Below are positions 18,925 through 27,830 of a stretch of 64,000 bases of DNA, in pieces. The stretch comes from Taklimakanibacter albus. GTDB lineage: Bacteria > Pseudomonadota > Alphaproteobacteria > Rhizobiales > Aestuariivirgaceae. Every line of letters starts with the position of its first letter. Position 1 is the first letter of the stretch. The position numbers and the translations under genes are program-made. The notes beneath the pieces are model-generated. The model saw only the letters and a list, made by a program, of their open reading frames with translations, had not been told where the DNA came from and ran no database searches. Location of the stretch: contig NZ_JAENHL010000003.1 of assembly GCF_016595235.1 (NCBI RefSeq), forward strand, positions 62,001 through 126,000, read 5' to 3'.

Positions 18925-19842
18925 ATGCTTCTCGATAATCTCGCGCTTTTCCTGCGCATTGTCGAAAAAGGCGGGCTCGCCGCCGCCGGGCGGGAAATCG
19001 GGCTGTCGCCGGCCACCGTCTCGGAACGCCTGGCGGCACTGGAGCGCCGCTATGGAGCGACGCTTCTGAAGCGAACCACACGCGCGATCAGTCTCACGGA
19101 TGAAGGGCGGCTCCTGGTGGAGGGCGCGCGCCGGCTGCTGGCCGAGGCGGAGGATCTGGACAGCCTGGTCAAGCACGGCGCCGAACGGATATCCGGCCCG
19201 ATCCGCCTCAGCGCACCCGAAGATCTCGGCCGCCGCCGCATCGTGCCGGTCATCGACGCCTTCCTCGCCGAGCACCCCGCCGTGACGGTCGATCTCAACC
19301 TGACGGATGGCTATGTCGATCTCGTCGGCCAGGGCCTGGATTTCGCAATCAGGCATGGCGTGCTCGCCGACAGCAGCCTGCGCTCGATACCACTCGGCGA
19401 AAACCGGCGCATCGTATGCGCGGCGCCCGGCTATCTGGTCAGGCATGGTGCGCCGCGCCATCCCCGCGACCTCGCGCAGCATGACTGCATCCTCATGCGC
19501 TTCGGCCAGAATATCGACCGCCGCTGGCCTTTCCTCATCGCTGGTCGCCTGGAGCGGGTCTCGGTCCAAGGCCGGCGCATCGCCAATGATGGCGGGCTCG
19601 TTCGGCAATGGTGCAAGCAAGGCCACGGCATCGCGCTGAAGTCGATCCGCGACATCGACGAGGATCTTGCAACGGGCGCGCTGGTCGAGCTGCTCCAGGA
19701 ATACGCCGCCGGCAGCACCGCCCTGCAGATCGTCTTCCCGCCCAGCCGCGTGCAGCCGCGCCGCGTGCGCATGCTCATCGAATGCATAGACACGGCGTTG
19801 GCTGACCGTCTGCCCCTCGACGGGCACAGCGTCATGCCATAG
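18925..19842 (+). CDS. LysR-family transcriptional regulator
   Basis: A 305-residue LTTR. The N-terminal winged helix reads MLLDNLALFLRIVEKGGLAAAGREIGLSPATVSERLAALERRYGATLLKRTTRAISLTDEG. The substrate-binding domain begins GPIRLSAPEDLGRRRIVPVIDAFLAEHPAVTVDL and is of the CrgA/DsdC-like set that often controls a neighbouring oxidoreductase. It is divergent from the quinone oxidoreductase-like gene, its likely target; a palindrome suited to it lies right before its start. Inducer unknown. Confidence 0.93.
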   Translation: MLLDNLALFLRIVEKGGLAAAGREIGLSPATVSERLAALERRYGATLLKRTTRAISLTDEGRLLVEGARRLLAEAEDLDSLVKHGAERISGPIRLSAPEDLGRRRIVPVIDAFLAEHPAVTVDLNLTDGYVDLVGQGLDFAIRHGVLADSSLRSIPLGENRRIVCAAPGYLVRHGAPRHPRDLAQHDCILMRFGQNIDRRWPFLIAGRLERVSVQGRRIANDGGLVRQWCKQGHGIALKSIRDIDEDLATGALVELLQEYAAGSTALQIVFPPSRVQPRRVRMLIECIDTALADRLPLDGHSVMP

Positions 19843-19876
19843 CATCCGGCCGGGCATGCGAAGGGCTGAAGCGTAG

Positions 19877-22800
19877 ATGAGTGAAGTCGTCGTCCGGTTG
19901 GGACACCACACGGTTGCAATAGAGCTGCCCGAACATCTGCTCAGCGATGGCATCCTCGCAAGCTTGAAGAGCGATGTCCCGCAGGCCGGCGTCGATGAGC
20001 GGATCATCGTCAGCATGGCGAGCGATCGCAGCTACGCGTTGCAAGGCGGTCACGGACCGGAAGAAGAAGACGGCTTGAAGCGCGGCGCCTTGCTCGAGCG
20101 CCTGCTGGCCCGCCTTGCCGGGACGTTTGCCCGCAAGGCCCAGGTGCCGGTGCTGCGCGCCGCGGCGGTCGGCTGGGCCGATGGCGCGGTGCTCATTGCC
20201 GGTCCTGAGGCGTCGGGAAAATCATCGCTGGCCGCCTGGTTCATCGAGACGGGCTTTGCGCTCATCGGTGACGACCAGGTCGCCATCACCGACGCTCTGG
20301 GAACAGTTTCGGGCTACCCGGCACCGCTCGCTTTCGCCGCCGGTGATGCAGATCATCTCATCGCGCTCACCGATTTCGCCTCAGCACCCATGGCGCGCAC
20401 CGCCGAGCGTATTCATGTCGGCGTCAGGGAAGCCTGGCGTGCCGACGGGGATGCGCTTGCCTGCCGGATGATGATATTTCCCCATTTCGCGCGCGACGCG
20501 CAGCCGCGTCTCGAAAAGCTCGAAACCGTCGCCGCGGCGCGGCTCCTCAAGGCACAGCTGACCTCGCCGGCCGGCGGTGAAGCCGACTACTGGACCATCC
20601 AGATGGCGCGCAGCATTCCCGCCATCGCGCTCACCTACTCGCATTACGACCAGATCAACGGCCTGCTCGACCGGCTCGTCAAGCTCGTCATCGACGAGAG
20701 GCTGTCGCCTGTCGATTTCGACCGCTTCGTTTCAGGTATCGGGCGTCCGGCCTCGACGGCGGCGCGCAAATACCCCGTTCCGGAACGCAGCACGCGACGG
20801 TTCTCGCCCTTTCTCACCATCGGAATGGCGACCTATGACGATTATGACGGCGTCTATTTCAGTCTCCAGGCGATCCGCCTCTATCATCCCGAGATCGTCG
20901 ATGAGGTCGAGTTTCTGATCATCGACAATCATCCGGATGGTCCCTGTGCGGCGGCGCTCAAGGATCTCGAGAAGCATATCCCGAATCTGCGCTACATTCC
21001 GGCCGCCGATGTCACCGGAACCGCGGTGCGCGACCGCGTCTTCAGCGAGGCGGGGGGCGAATTCGTCCTGTGCATGGATTGCCATGTCCTGTTCGCGCCG
21101 GCGAGCCTCAGGAAGCTCATCGATTATTTCCGCAGCGTGCCGGAGAGCGGCGACCTGATCCAGGGGCCGTTGATCTACGATGATCTCGCGACGATCAGCA
21201 CGCACTGGCTGGAAGGCTGGCGGGAGGGGATGTTCGGCTACTGGTACAAGAATCCCGCCGGTGCGGAGTCCGATGGTCAGCCCTTCGAGATCACGTTCCA
21301 GGGCCTCGGCATCTTCGCGTGCCGGCGCGCGGCCTGGCCGGGTTTCAATCCGGCCTTCCGCGGCTTCGGTGGCGAGGAAGGTTATATCCAGGAGAGATTC
21401 CGCCGGGCCGGTCACCGCGTGCTGTGCCTGCCGGCGCTGCGCTGGGTGCACCGTTTCGGACGGCCGATGGGACAGACCTATCCCAACCGATGGGAAGACC
21501 GTATCCGCAACTATCTCATCGGCTTCGGCGAGATCGGCTGGGACACGACGGAGATGCAGCAGCATTTCCGCGAACGCCTGGGGCAGCAAACGGCCGATCG
21601 CATCTTTGCCGCCATCCGCAAAGAGCTCGCCGCGGGAGGAGAGGGGCAGGAGCTCGATCCGGTTCGTCTGGACGACTTCCGGGATGACGAGCCTTATGAT
21701 CTCGGCGAAGCGCGCTTACGTTTCGTCGCCGAAACAGCGGTGCCGGTGCTGCTCGGGAAATTTGCCTTCGACACGGTGACCTGCCTGGGGCGTGGGGCGG
21801 ATATCTGGCTGCGCGAATTCGCGCGGCACGGCATCGTATCGCCACCCGAGATGCCGGATCCGTCGCGTTCTCTCGTCTGTTGCTTCGAGCCGGGCGATAT
21901 TTCAACGGTCGTGGCAGCCGAGCACTGTGTGGGGCGTCTCACCGCCATGGCCCCGGTTGTCGTGTTCACCTTCGCACGCCCGCCGGGTGACGATGCGATC
22001 GACTACAATCGGATCAGAGCGTCATGGACGGCGTTGTTTGCGCGGCGCGGATACAAGCCCATCGATTGCCTGCGCCCGGCGCTGGCGCATGACCCGCGCG
22101 CCGACAGCCACTATCAGCAGAATCTCATCGTTTTCAGCCGAAGCGGGGTGGCGGCTGGCGCGCAGCGTGCGCCGGCTATCTTGTCCAGGACGGCAGGGAC
22201 GAATGTCTCCGTCATCATTCCGGTCTATAATGGCGCGGCGTTTCTGGGCCAGGCGATCGAAAGCATTCTCCTGCAGACGCACAGCCAGTTCGAGCTGATC
22301 GTGGTGAATGACGGCTCGACCGACACGACCGGTGCCATCGCCGACAGCTACGCCACGGCCGACAAGCGCATTCGCGTCATCCACCAGCGCAATGGTGGCG
22401 AAGCGGCCGCCTTCAATGCCGGGGCCGCGGCGGCGCGTTTTGCGCTGTTGGCCCGGGTCGATCATGATGACGTGGCATTGCCCGAGCGGCTGGCGCTGCA
22501 GGTCGCCTTCCTGGAAAAGCACGAAGACGTCGCCGCGGTCGGCGGCACCATGCGGTGTATTGACCGACAAGGAAAGCTCACGGGCACCAGAGCAACCTAT
22601 CCGCTCACCCCGGAAGCCTGCCATGCGGCGCTGGTGAACGCGACCGCCGGCCCGATCGGCAATCCGGCCGCGATGATCAGAAAGGCCGCCTTCGAGCGCT
22701 GTGGCGGACTCAGGGTGCAGTTCAGGACTTCCAGCGATTTCGACCTGTGGTTGCGTCTGGATGAGCAGTTCAAGCTGGCAAATCTTCCCGATGTCCTGGT

Positions 22801-23107
22801 CGATTACCGCATGCACGGGGCCAATCTGACGGCCAAAGGAAGATTCGCCCAGGCATTGAATGCCCATATCGCCAAGCAGGCGGCCCTTCTGCGGCGGCGC
22901 GGCGAGGCCGACCCCGTCAACAATTGGACCAAGCTCGGGCTGGAAACCCTGGCCGTATTTCCCATGCTGGAGGAGGATAAAGCCCGGGCCTATTCCGAGC
23001 TTTTCGAGGCGGCTCTGACAAATTTCACCACGACCAGTGACACGGTCTTTCTGGCTCTGGCGGACAAATGCCTTTCATTGATCCCGGATGGATATGATCT
23101 AACCTAG
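19877..23107 (+). CDS. Multidomain glycosyltransferase: HprK-like, GT2, decayed methyltransferase, GT2
   Basis: A 1076-residue protein. Residues about 90-290 resemble the P-loop HPr kinase-like domain: Walker A GPEASGKSS with Lys115, then GDDQVAI. About 310-560 is a GT-A glycosyltransferase (FLTIGMATYDDYDG, IIDNHPDG, metal motif Asp401-Cys-His403, RGFGGEEGYIQERFRRAG). About 615-765 looks like a SAM methyltransferase that has lost its nucleotide loop: the expected DVGCGxGxW reads CLGRGADIW from Cys636. The later blocks APVVVFTFARPPG and WTALFARRGYKPIDCLRP and the QNLIVFS ending are kept. About 775-1000 is a second GT2 domain (SVIIPVYNG, NDGSTD with Asp812, DHDD at 862-865). No membrane segment or signal. 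Probably adds sugars to a cell-surface glycan; acceptor unknown. The gene stands alone. Confidence 0.8.
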   Translation: MSEVVVRLGHHTVAIELPEHLLSDGILASLKSDVPQAGVDERIIVSMASDRSYALQGGHGPEEEDGLKRGALLERLLARLAGTFARKAQVPVLRAAAVGWADGAVLIAGPEASGKSSLAAWFIETGFALIGDDQVAITDALGTVSGYPAPLAFAAGDADHLIALTDFASAPMARTAERIHVGVREAWRADGDALACRMMIFPHFARDAQPRLEKLETVAAARLLKAQLTSPAGGEADYWTIQMARSIPAIALTYSHYDQINGLLDRLVKLVIDERLSPVDFDRFVSGIGRPASTAARKYPVPERSTRRFSPFLTIGMATYDDYDGVYFSLQAIRLYHPEIVDEVEFLIIDNHPDGPCAAALKDLEKHIPNLRYIPAADVTGTAVRDRVFSEAGGEFVLCMDCHVLFAPASLRKLIDYFRSVPESGDLIQGPLIYDDLATISTHWLEGWREGMFGYWYKNPAGAESDGQPFEITFQGLGIFACRRAAWPGFNPAFRGFGGEEGYIQERFRRAGHRVLCLPALRWVHRFGRPMGQTYPNRWEDRIRNYLIGFGEIGWDTTEMQQHFRERLGQQTADRIFAAIRKELAAGGEGQELDPVRLDDFRDDEPYDLGEARLRFVAETAVPVLLGKFAFDTVTCLGRGADIWLREFARHGIVSPPEMPDPSRSLVCCFEPGDISTVVAAEHCVGRLTAMAPVVVFTFARPPGDDAIDYNRIRASWTALFARRGYKPIDCLRPALAHDPRADSHYQQNLIVFSRSGVAAGAQRAPAILSRTAGTNVSVIIPVYNGAAFLGQAIESILLQTHSQFELIVVNDGSTDTTGAIADSYATADKRIRVIHQRNGGEAAAFNAGAAAARFALLARVDHDDVALPERLALQVAFLEKHEDVAAVGGTMRCIDRQGKLTGTRATYPLTPEACHAALVNATAGPIGNPAAMIRKAAFERCGGLRVQFRTSSDFDLWLRLDEQFKLANLPDVLVDYRMHGANLTAKGRFAQALNAHIAKQAALLRRRGEADPVNNWTKLGLETLAVFPMLEEDKARAYSELFEAALTNFTTTSDTVFLALADKCLSLIPDGYDLT

Positions 23108-23251
23108 GGTTAAGGTACCTAAGTGTGATCAAAATGCAACGCGGGGCAATTTTTTCACCGGGGCAATGAACTCTGCGTAAATGTGGCTAGGAATGAAACC
23201 CATCTTCCGATAGCCTTATCAGCTGCAGAAAACTGCCTGTCGGGGAACGTT

Positions 23252-24109
23252 ATGTCACTCAAGACGTCATTGATGAGCGCCAGCTCGGGGCTGGCTATTG
23301 CTTTAATGAGCCAGATACCTGGGGCGCAGGCCGCTGATGTGGTGAATGAGCCACTTTGTGCCGTGTCCGGCATCAACGGAAAAGTCGAAGCCATCGGCGG
23401 GTATTCCGAGAACAACGACTCCAAGGGCGACGCCCTGGTCAGCGGCCTCGGTTCGCTCAGTATCCCGCTCGGCTGCGATTTCGGCTTCCAGGCCGATATC
23501 GGCATCATCGACGAGCTCGATCATACGACGTATGGCGGCGCCGGCCATTTGTTCGCCCGCGACCCCGACTCCTATCTCATCGGCCTGACCGGCGGCTATT
23601 TCGACGCCGGTGACACGAATCTCTGGGCCATCGGTCCTGAGGCCGAACTCTATCTGGGCCAGGTCACCCTTAAAGGTTGGGGCGGCTATCTCGATGTGGA
23701 TGCCGACGGCGATTCAGGCGGCGGCGACGGCTTTGCCATCGTCGATGCGGCCTTCTATCCGACCGACGACCTCGAATTGTCGATTGGCGCCAGCATCATC
23801 GGCGATCAGGAATTCGCGCGCGCCGGCCTCGAATATCAGTTCGCCGACTCGATGACCGTCTCCTTCGGCGGAAAGATCGGCGAAGACGACTACTTCAATG
23901 TCACCGGTGGTCTCAGCTTCTACTTCGGTGGCGGCGAGAAGAGCCTGATCCGGCGTCATCGCGAGGACGATCCGGACAACCGTATCCTGGACTTCGTCGG
24001 CTTCAAGGAAGCCAAGAACAAATCGAAGGCCAACAATACCGGCACGGGAACCAATACGCAGCCCCCGCCGACGACCAGCCCGCCGTTCACCGGCACTTTC
24101 CCTGGCTGA
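23252..24109 (+). CDS. Predicted outer-membrane beta-barrel protein
   Basis: A 285-residue product from the ATG at 23252 (MSLKTSLMSASSGLAIALMSQ), which follows CGGGGAAC. An N-terminal signal ends near GAQAAD. The mature part alternates short glycine/aromatic strands (KVEAIGGYSE, YLIGLTGGYFDAG, LYLGQVTLKGWGGYLDVD, MTVSFGGKIGEDDYF, VTGGLSFYFGGG), typical of a small porin-like barrel. The tail is charged and then rich in Pro/Thr (NTQPPPTTSPPFTGTFPG), so it does not end in the usual aromatic residue of BAM clients. No family name can be given. A strong terminator follows. Confidence 0.65.
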   Translation: MSLKTSLMSASSGLAIALMSQIPGAQAADVVNEPLCAVSGINGKVEAIGGYSENNDSKGDALVSGLGSLSIPLGCDFGFQADIGIIDELDHTTYGGAGHLFARDPDSYLIGLTGGYFDAGDTNLWAIGPEAELYLGQVTLKGWGGYLDVDADGDSGGGDGFAIVDAAFYPTDDLELSIGASIIGDQEFARAGLEYQFADSMTVSFGGKIGEDDYFNVTGGLSFYFGGGEKSLIRRHREDDPDNRILDFVGFKEAKNKSKANNTGTGTNTQPPPTTSPPFTGTFPG

Positions 24110-24136
24110 TCGCGCGACAGCCGTTCCGATAAAAGT

Positions 24137-24167
24137 ATGGCCGCCCTCTGGGCGGCCATTTCGTTTT
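24137..24167 (+). terminator. Rho-independent terminator after the barrel-protein gene
   Basis: ATGGCCGCC, loop CTCT or nearly, GGGCGGCCAT, then TTCGTTTT. It is 27 bases after the stop at 24109. Confidence 0.85.
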
Positions 24168-24204
24168 AGGTGATGTTGATCAGCGGCTTCCCGCCATGGC
24201 GCTC

Positions 24205-24301
24205 AAAGCGTGATGGCTCAAGAAGGAGTCGCCGTCACGCTTTGTATATTTGTTCGCGCAAGCTTTTTCCGGACAAGCGCTTCGCATTTTTCCGGATCAA
24301 G
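24205..24301. repeat. Extragenic repeat next to the fhs stop
   Basis: An inverted repeat AAAGCGTGA (24205-24213) and TCACGCTTT (24235-24243), followed by two direct copies of TTTTTCCGGA about 22 bases apart ending just before the fhs stop. This pattern is frequent in Rhizobiales intergenic DNA. It may serve as the fhs 3' end. Confidence 0.5.
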
Positions 24302-24303
24302 CT

Positions 24304-25983
24304 CTAGAACAGCCCGGCGATCTGGCCCTTGGCGTCGAGGCCGATCGTTTCGGCCGACGGCACCTTGGGCAGGCCCGGCATGGTCATGATGTCACCGCAG
24401 ATGACGACGATGAACTCGGCGCCCGCCGACAGCCGCACCTCGCGGATCGGCACGACGTGGTTGGTCGGCGCGCCCTTGAGATTCGGATCGGTCGAGAAGG
24501 AATATTGCGTCTTGGCCATGCAGATCGGGAATTTGCCGTAGCCCTGCGCCTCATAGGCCTTGAACTGGTCGCGCACCGATTTGTCGGCGACGATGTCGTC
24601 GGCGCGATAGATTTCGCGCGCGATCGTCTTGACCTTGTCCCACAAGGGCATCGCATCGTCATAGATCGGATGGAACTGGCTCGAACCCTTGTCGGCGAGC
24701 GCCGCCACATGCTTGGCCAGTGCCTCGGTGCCCTTGCCGCCGTCCGCCCAATGCGTGCATTTGAAGCCTTCGACGCCATGCTCGTGGCAGAAATCGGTGA
24801 TCGCTTTCACTTCCGCATCGGTGTCGGTGACGAAGTGATTGACCGCCACCGCGATGGGCACGCCGAACTTCTTCACATTCTCGATATGACGGCCGAGATT
24901 GGCGAGGCCCTTCTTCACCGCCTCGACATTCTCTTTCTTGAGATCGTCCTTGCCGACGCCGCCATGCATCTTGAGCGCGCGCACCGTGGCGACGATCACC
25001 GTCACATCCGGATGCAGGCCGGCCTTGCGGCATTTGATGTCGAAGAATTTCTCGGCACCGAGATCGGCGCCGAAGCCCGCTTCGGTGACGACATAATCGG
25101 CGAGCTTGAGCCCCGCCTTGGTCGCCATCGCCGAGTTGCAGCCATGCGCGATATTGGCGAAGGGGCCGCCATGCACGAAAGCCGGGTTGTTCTCGAGCGT
25201 CTGCACCAGATTGGGCAGCAGCGCGTCCTTCAGCAGCACGGTCATGGCGCCGGCCGCTTTGATGTCCTTGGCGAGCACCTGACCCTTGTCGCGCTTATGG
25301 CCGATGACGATCTGGCCGATGCGGCGCTCGAGATCCTCGATCGAGGTCGCGAGACAGAGGATCGCCATGATCTCGGACGCGACGGTGATGTCGAAGCCCG
25401 CTTCACGCGGGAAGCCGTTGGCGACACCGCCCAGCGAGCAGACGATATCGCGCAGCGCACGGTCGTTCATGTCCATCACGCGGCGCCAGGAAATGCGGCG
25501 GGTGTCGAGGCCGAGCTCGTTGCCCCAATAGATGTGGTTGTCGATCATCGCCGAGAGCAGGTTATGCGCCGACGTGATGGCGTGGAAGTCGCCGGTGAAA
25601 TGGAGATTGATGTCTTCCATCGGCACGATCTGGGCATAACCGCCGCCGGCCGCACCACCCTTCATGCCGAAGCAGGGGCCGAGCGAAGGCTCGCGCAGGC
25701 AGATCATCGTTTTCTTGCCGATGCGGTTGAGGCCGTCGCCCAGGCCGACCGTCGTCGTCGTCTTGCCTTCGCCGGCGGGCGTCGGGTTAATGGCGGTGAC
25801 GAGGATGAGCTTGCCGTCTTTCTTCTTGGAAAGGCCGGAGATGAAGTCGAGGGACAGCTTGGCCTTGGTGTGGCCGTAGGGGATCAGATCTTCGGTGGGA
25901 ATGCCGAGCTTCTTGCCGATCTCGAGGATCGGCTTCATTTTCGCTTCCCGGGCGATCTCGATGTCGCTCTTGACGGTGGCCAT
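24304..25983 (-). CDS. fhs: Formate-tetrahydrofolate ligase
   Basis: A 559-residue 10-formyl-THF synthetase: ATP + formate + THF gives 10-formyl-THF. The ATG at 25983 ([14 protein letters not shown]) follows GGAGGAA; the frame runs 72 codons further up without family similarity. The P-loop-like nucleotide site is [23 protein letters not shown]; other signatures are [36 protein letters not shown] and [22 protein letters not shown]. It is divergent from the gamma-glutamyltransferase gene and feeds one-carbon metabolism; no other formate genes adjoin. Confidence 0.98.
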   Translation of the reverse strand: MATVKSDIEIAREAKMKPILEIGKKLGIPTEDLIPYGHTKAKLSLDFISGLSKKKDGKLILVTAINPTPAGEGKTTTTVGLGDGLNRIGKKTMICLREPSLGPCFGMKGGAAGGGYAQIVPMEDINLHFTGDFHAITSAHNLLSAMIDNHIYWGNELGLDTRRISWRRVMDMNDRALRDIVCSLGGVANGFPREAGFDITVASEIMAILCLATSIEDLERRIGQIVIGHKRDKGQVLAKDIKAAGAMTVLLKDALLPNLVQTLENNPAFVHGGPFANIAHGCNSAMATKAGLKLADYVVTEAGFGADLGAEKFFDIKCRKAGLHPDVTVIVATVRALKMHGGVGKDDLKKENVEAVKKGLANLGRHIENVKKFGVPIAVAVNHFVTDTDAEVKAITDFCHEHGVEGFKCTHWADGGKGTEALAKHVAALADKGSSQFHPIYDDAMPLWDKVKTIAREIYRADDIVADKSVRDQFKAYEAQGYGKFPICMAKTQYSFSTDPNLKGAPTNHVVPIREVRLSAGAEFIVVICGDIMTMPGLPKVPSAETIGLDAKGQIAGLF

Positions 25984-26151
25984 GACGGTGACTTCCTCCC
26001 ACTCTGCAATATGCGAAAGAGGAGCGAACAATAGCCACGCCATTTTGGCAAGGCGAGCGCGAAACGGCATCCTTAAGCGGATTGCGACACTCTGGCCGCC
26101 TGCTACCGTGGGGGAGTAGATCAGGGCGCGGTCCCACGCTAAACGGAAACC

Positions 26152-27738
26152 ATGCGCAACTTTCAAATCCCCGGCCGCTCCGTCGCTTATGGCACGCAAG
26201 GCATGGCCGCAACATCATCACCCCTTGCGACGCTTTTCGCCTTGGAAATATTGAGAAATGGCGGCAATGCGGCCGATGCCGCGATCGCCGCATCGGCGGT
26301 ACTTTGCATCACCGAACCGCACATGACCGGCATCGGCGGCGACTGCTTCGCGCTGATCGGAAAGCGTGATGGCACGATAGAGGGCATCAATGGTTCGGGC
26401 CGCGCCGGCCGTCGCGCCGATGCGGACTGGCTCAAATCGGCGCGACTCACGAGCATCGAGCCCAGAAGCGTGCATGCGGTGACGGTGCCGGGCGCCATCG
26501 ATGCGTGGGCGGCACTTCTCGCGCGGCACGGCACGATGGATCTGCAGGAGGCGCTGAAGCCGGCGATCAAGCTCGCCGAGGAGGGCGTGCCGACCACACC
26601 GCGCGTCGCCTCTGACTGGGCGCAGGAGGTGGCCGACCTCGCGGCAGATGAAGGCGCGCGCCTTCATTATCTCGTCGACGGACGGGCGCCGCGCCAAGGC
26701 GAAGTGATGCGTTATCCGGCTCTGGCGCGCACGCTCAAGCTCATCGCCGCGAAAGGCCGCGATGGCTTCTATGCCGGCGAGGTCGGGGAGGAAATCGTCG
26801 CGACCCTCAAAGCGCGGGGCGGCCTTCTGACGCTTGATGATCTCGCTGAGACCAAAGCGAGCTGGGTCGAGCCGATCTCGACCAGCTTCGCCGGTGTCGA
26901 GCTTCTGGAGATTCCACCCAACGGATCGGGCCTTACCGCGCTCATCGCCCTCAACATCCTCAAGCAGTTCGATATGGCGAAGTATGGCGTGAGCAGCATC
27001 GAGCGCTACCATCTGCAGATCGAGGCGATGAAGCTCGCCTGGGTCCTGCGCAACCGTCATATCGCCGAGCGCGCCGCCATGACGGTAACGCCCGAGGAGC
27101 TCTTGAGCGACAAGACCGCGACGGATCTCGCGGCGCTGATCGACATGAAGCGCGCGGTCGTCAATCCGGAGAACAAGATCCCGATGCCGGGCTCCGATAC
27201 GGTCTATCTCACCGTCGTAGACCGTGACGGTATGGCCGTCTCCTTCATCAATTCGATCTACTGGGCTTTCGGCTCCGGCATCGTGACGCCCAAGAGCGGT
27301 ATCGCGCTGCAAAATCGCGGCGCCAATTTCGTCACCGAGATCGGCCACCCCAATTGCATCGGGCCCGGCAAAAGGCCGCTGCACACGATCATACCGGCGA
27401 TGGTGCGCGCCCAGGGGCAAGTCGATATGTCCTTCGGCGTCATGGGCGGCGCGTTCCAGCCGATGGGCCATGTCGGCGTCATGCTCAACCGCTATGTCTA
27501 TGGTCTCGATGTCCAGGAAGCGCTCGATTTCGCGCGGGCTTTCCCCGAAGAAGGCCGCGTCGAGGTCGAAGCCGGCGTGGACGAGGCCGTGCATAAAGGA
27601 CTTGCGGCGCTGGGCCACGATGTCGTGGCGGCAGCGGACCCGTTCGGCGGCGGGCAGGCCATACTTTTCGATCGCGCGCAAGGCGTGCTCGCCGGCGGGT
27701 CGGACTTCCGCAAGGATGGCCTGGCGCTAGGGCTTTAG
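26152..27738 (+). CDS. Gamma-glutamyltransferase family protein
   Basis: A 528-residue Ntn-hydrolase proenzyme. [33 protein letters not shown] is the family signature of the large subunit. The autoprocessing nucleophile is Thr350 in [14 protein letters not shown], and [12 protein letters not shown] and [12 protein letters not shown] come after it. The protein starts [27 protein letters not shown] with no signal peptide, so it should be cytoplasmic, unlike E. coli Ggt. It belongs to the branch often found in catabolic or oxamate/cephalosporin acylase-like contexts, so gamma-glutamyl specificity is uncertain. Divergent from fhs. Confidence 0.92.
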   Translation: MRNFQIPGRSVAYGTQGMAATSSPLATLFALEILRNGGNAADAAIAASAVLCITEPHMTGIGGDCFALIGKRDGTIEGINGSGRAGRRADADWLKSARLTSIEPRSVHAVTVPGAIDAWAALLARHGTMDLQEALKPAIKLAEEGVPTTPRVASDWAQEVADLAADEGARLHYLVDGRAPRQGEVMRYPALARTLKLIAAKGRDGFYAGEVGEEIVATLKARGGLLTLDDLAETKASWVEPISTSFAGVELLEIPPNGSGLTALIALNILKQFDMAKYGVSSIERYHLQIEAMKLAWVLRNRHIAERAAMTVTPEELLSDKTATDLAALIDMKRAVVNPENKIPMPGSDTVYLTVVDRDGMAVSFINSIYWAFGSGIVTPKSGIALQNRGANFVTEIGHPNCIGPGKRPLHTIIPAMVRAQGQVDMSFGVMGGAFQPMGHVGVMLNRYVYGLDVQEALDFARAFPEEGRVEVEAGVDEAVHKGLAALGHDVVAAADPFGGGQAILFDRAQGVLAGGSDFRKDGLALGL

Positions 27739-27830
27739 CGCGATCAGGAAAAGTGGAGCGTTTCGATCTTGACGCAACCATCATATTTTTCAGTTGTTTA
27801 CCAATTGGCCGTTAGTTTGGCAGGGTAAGG

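Noticed and set aside
24250-26034. Plus-strand frame of 594 codons opposite fhs
   Set aside because: Shadow of fhs; the minus-strand product matches formate-tetrahydrofolate ligase throughout.
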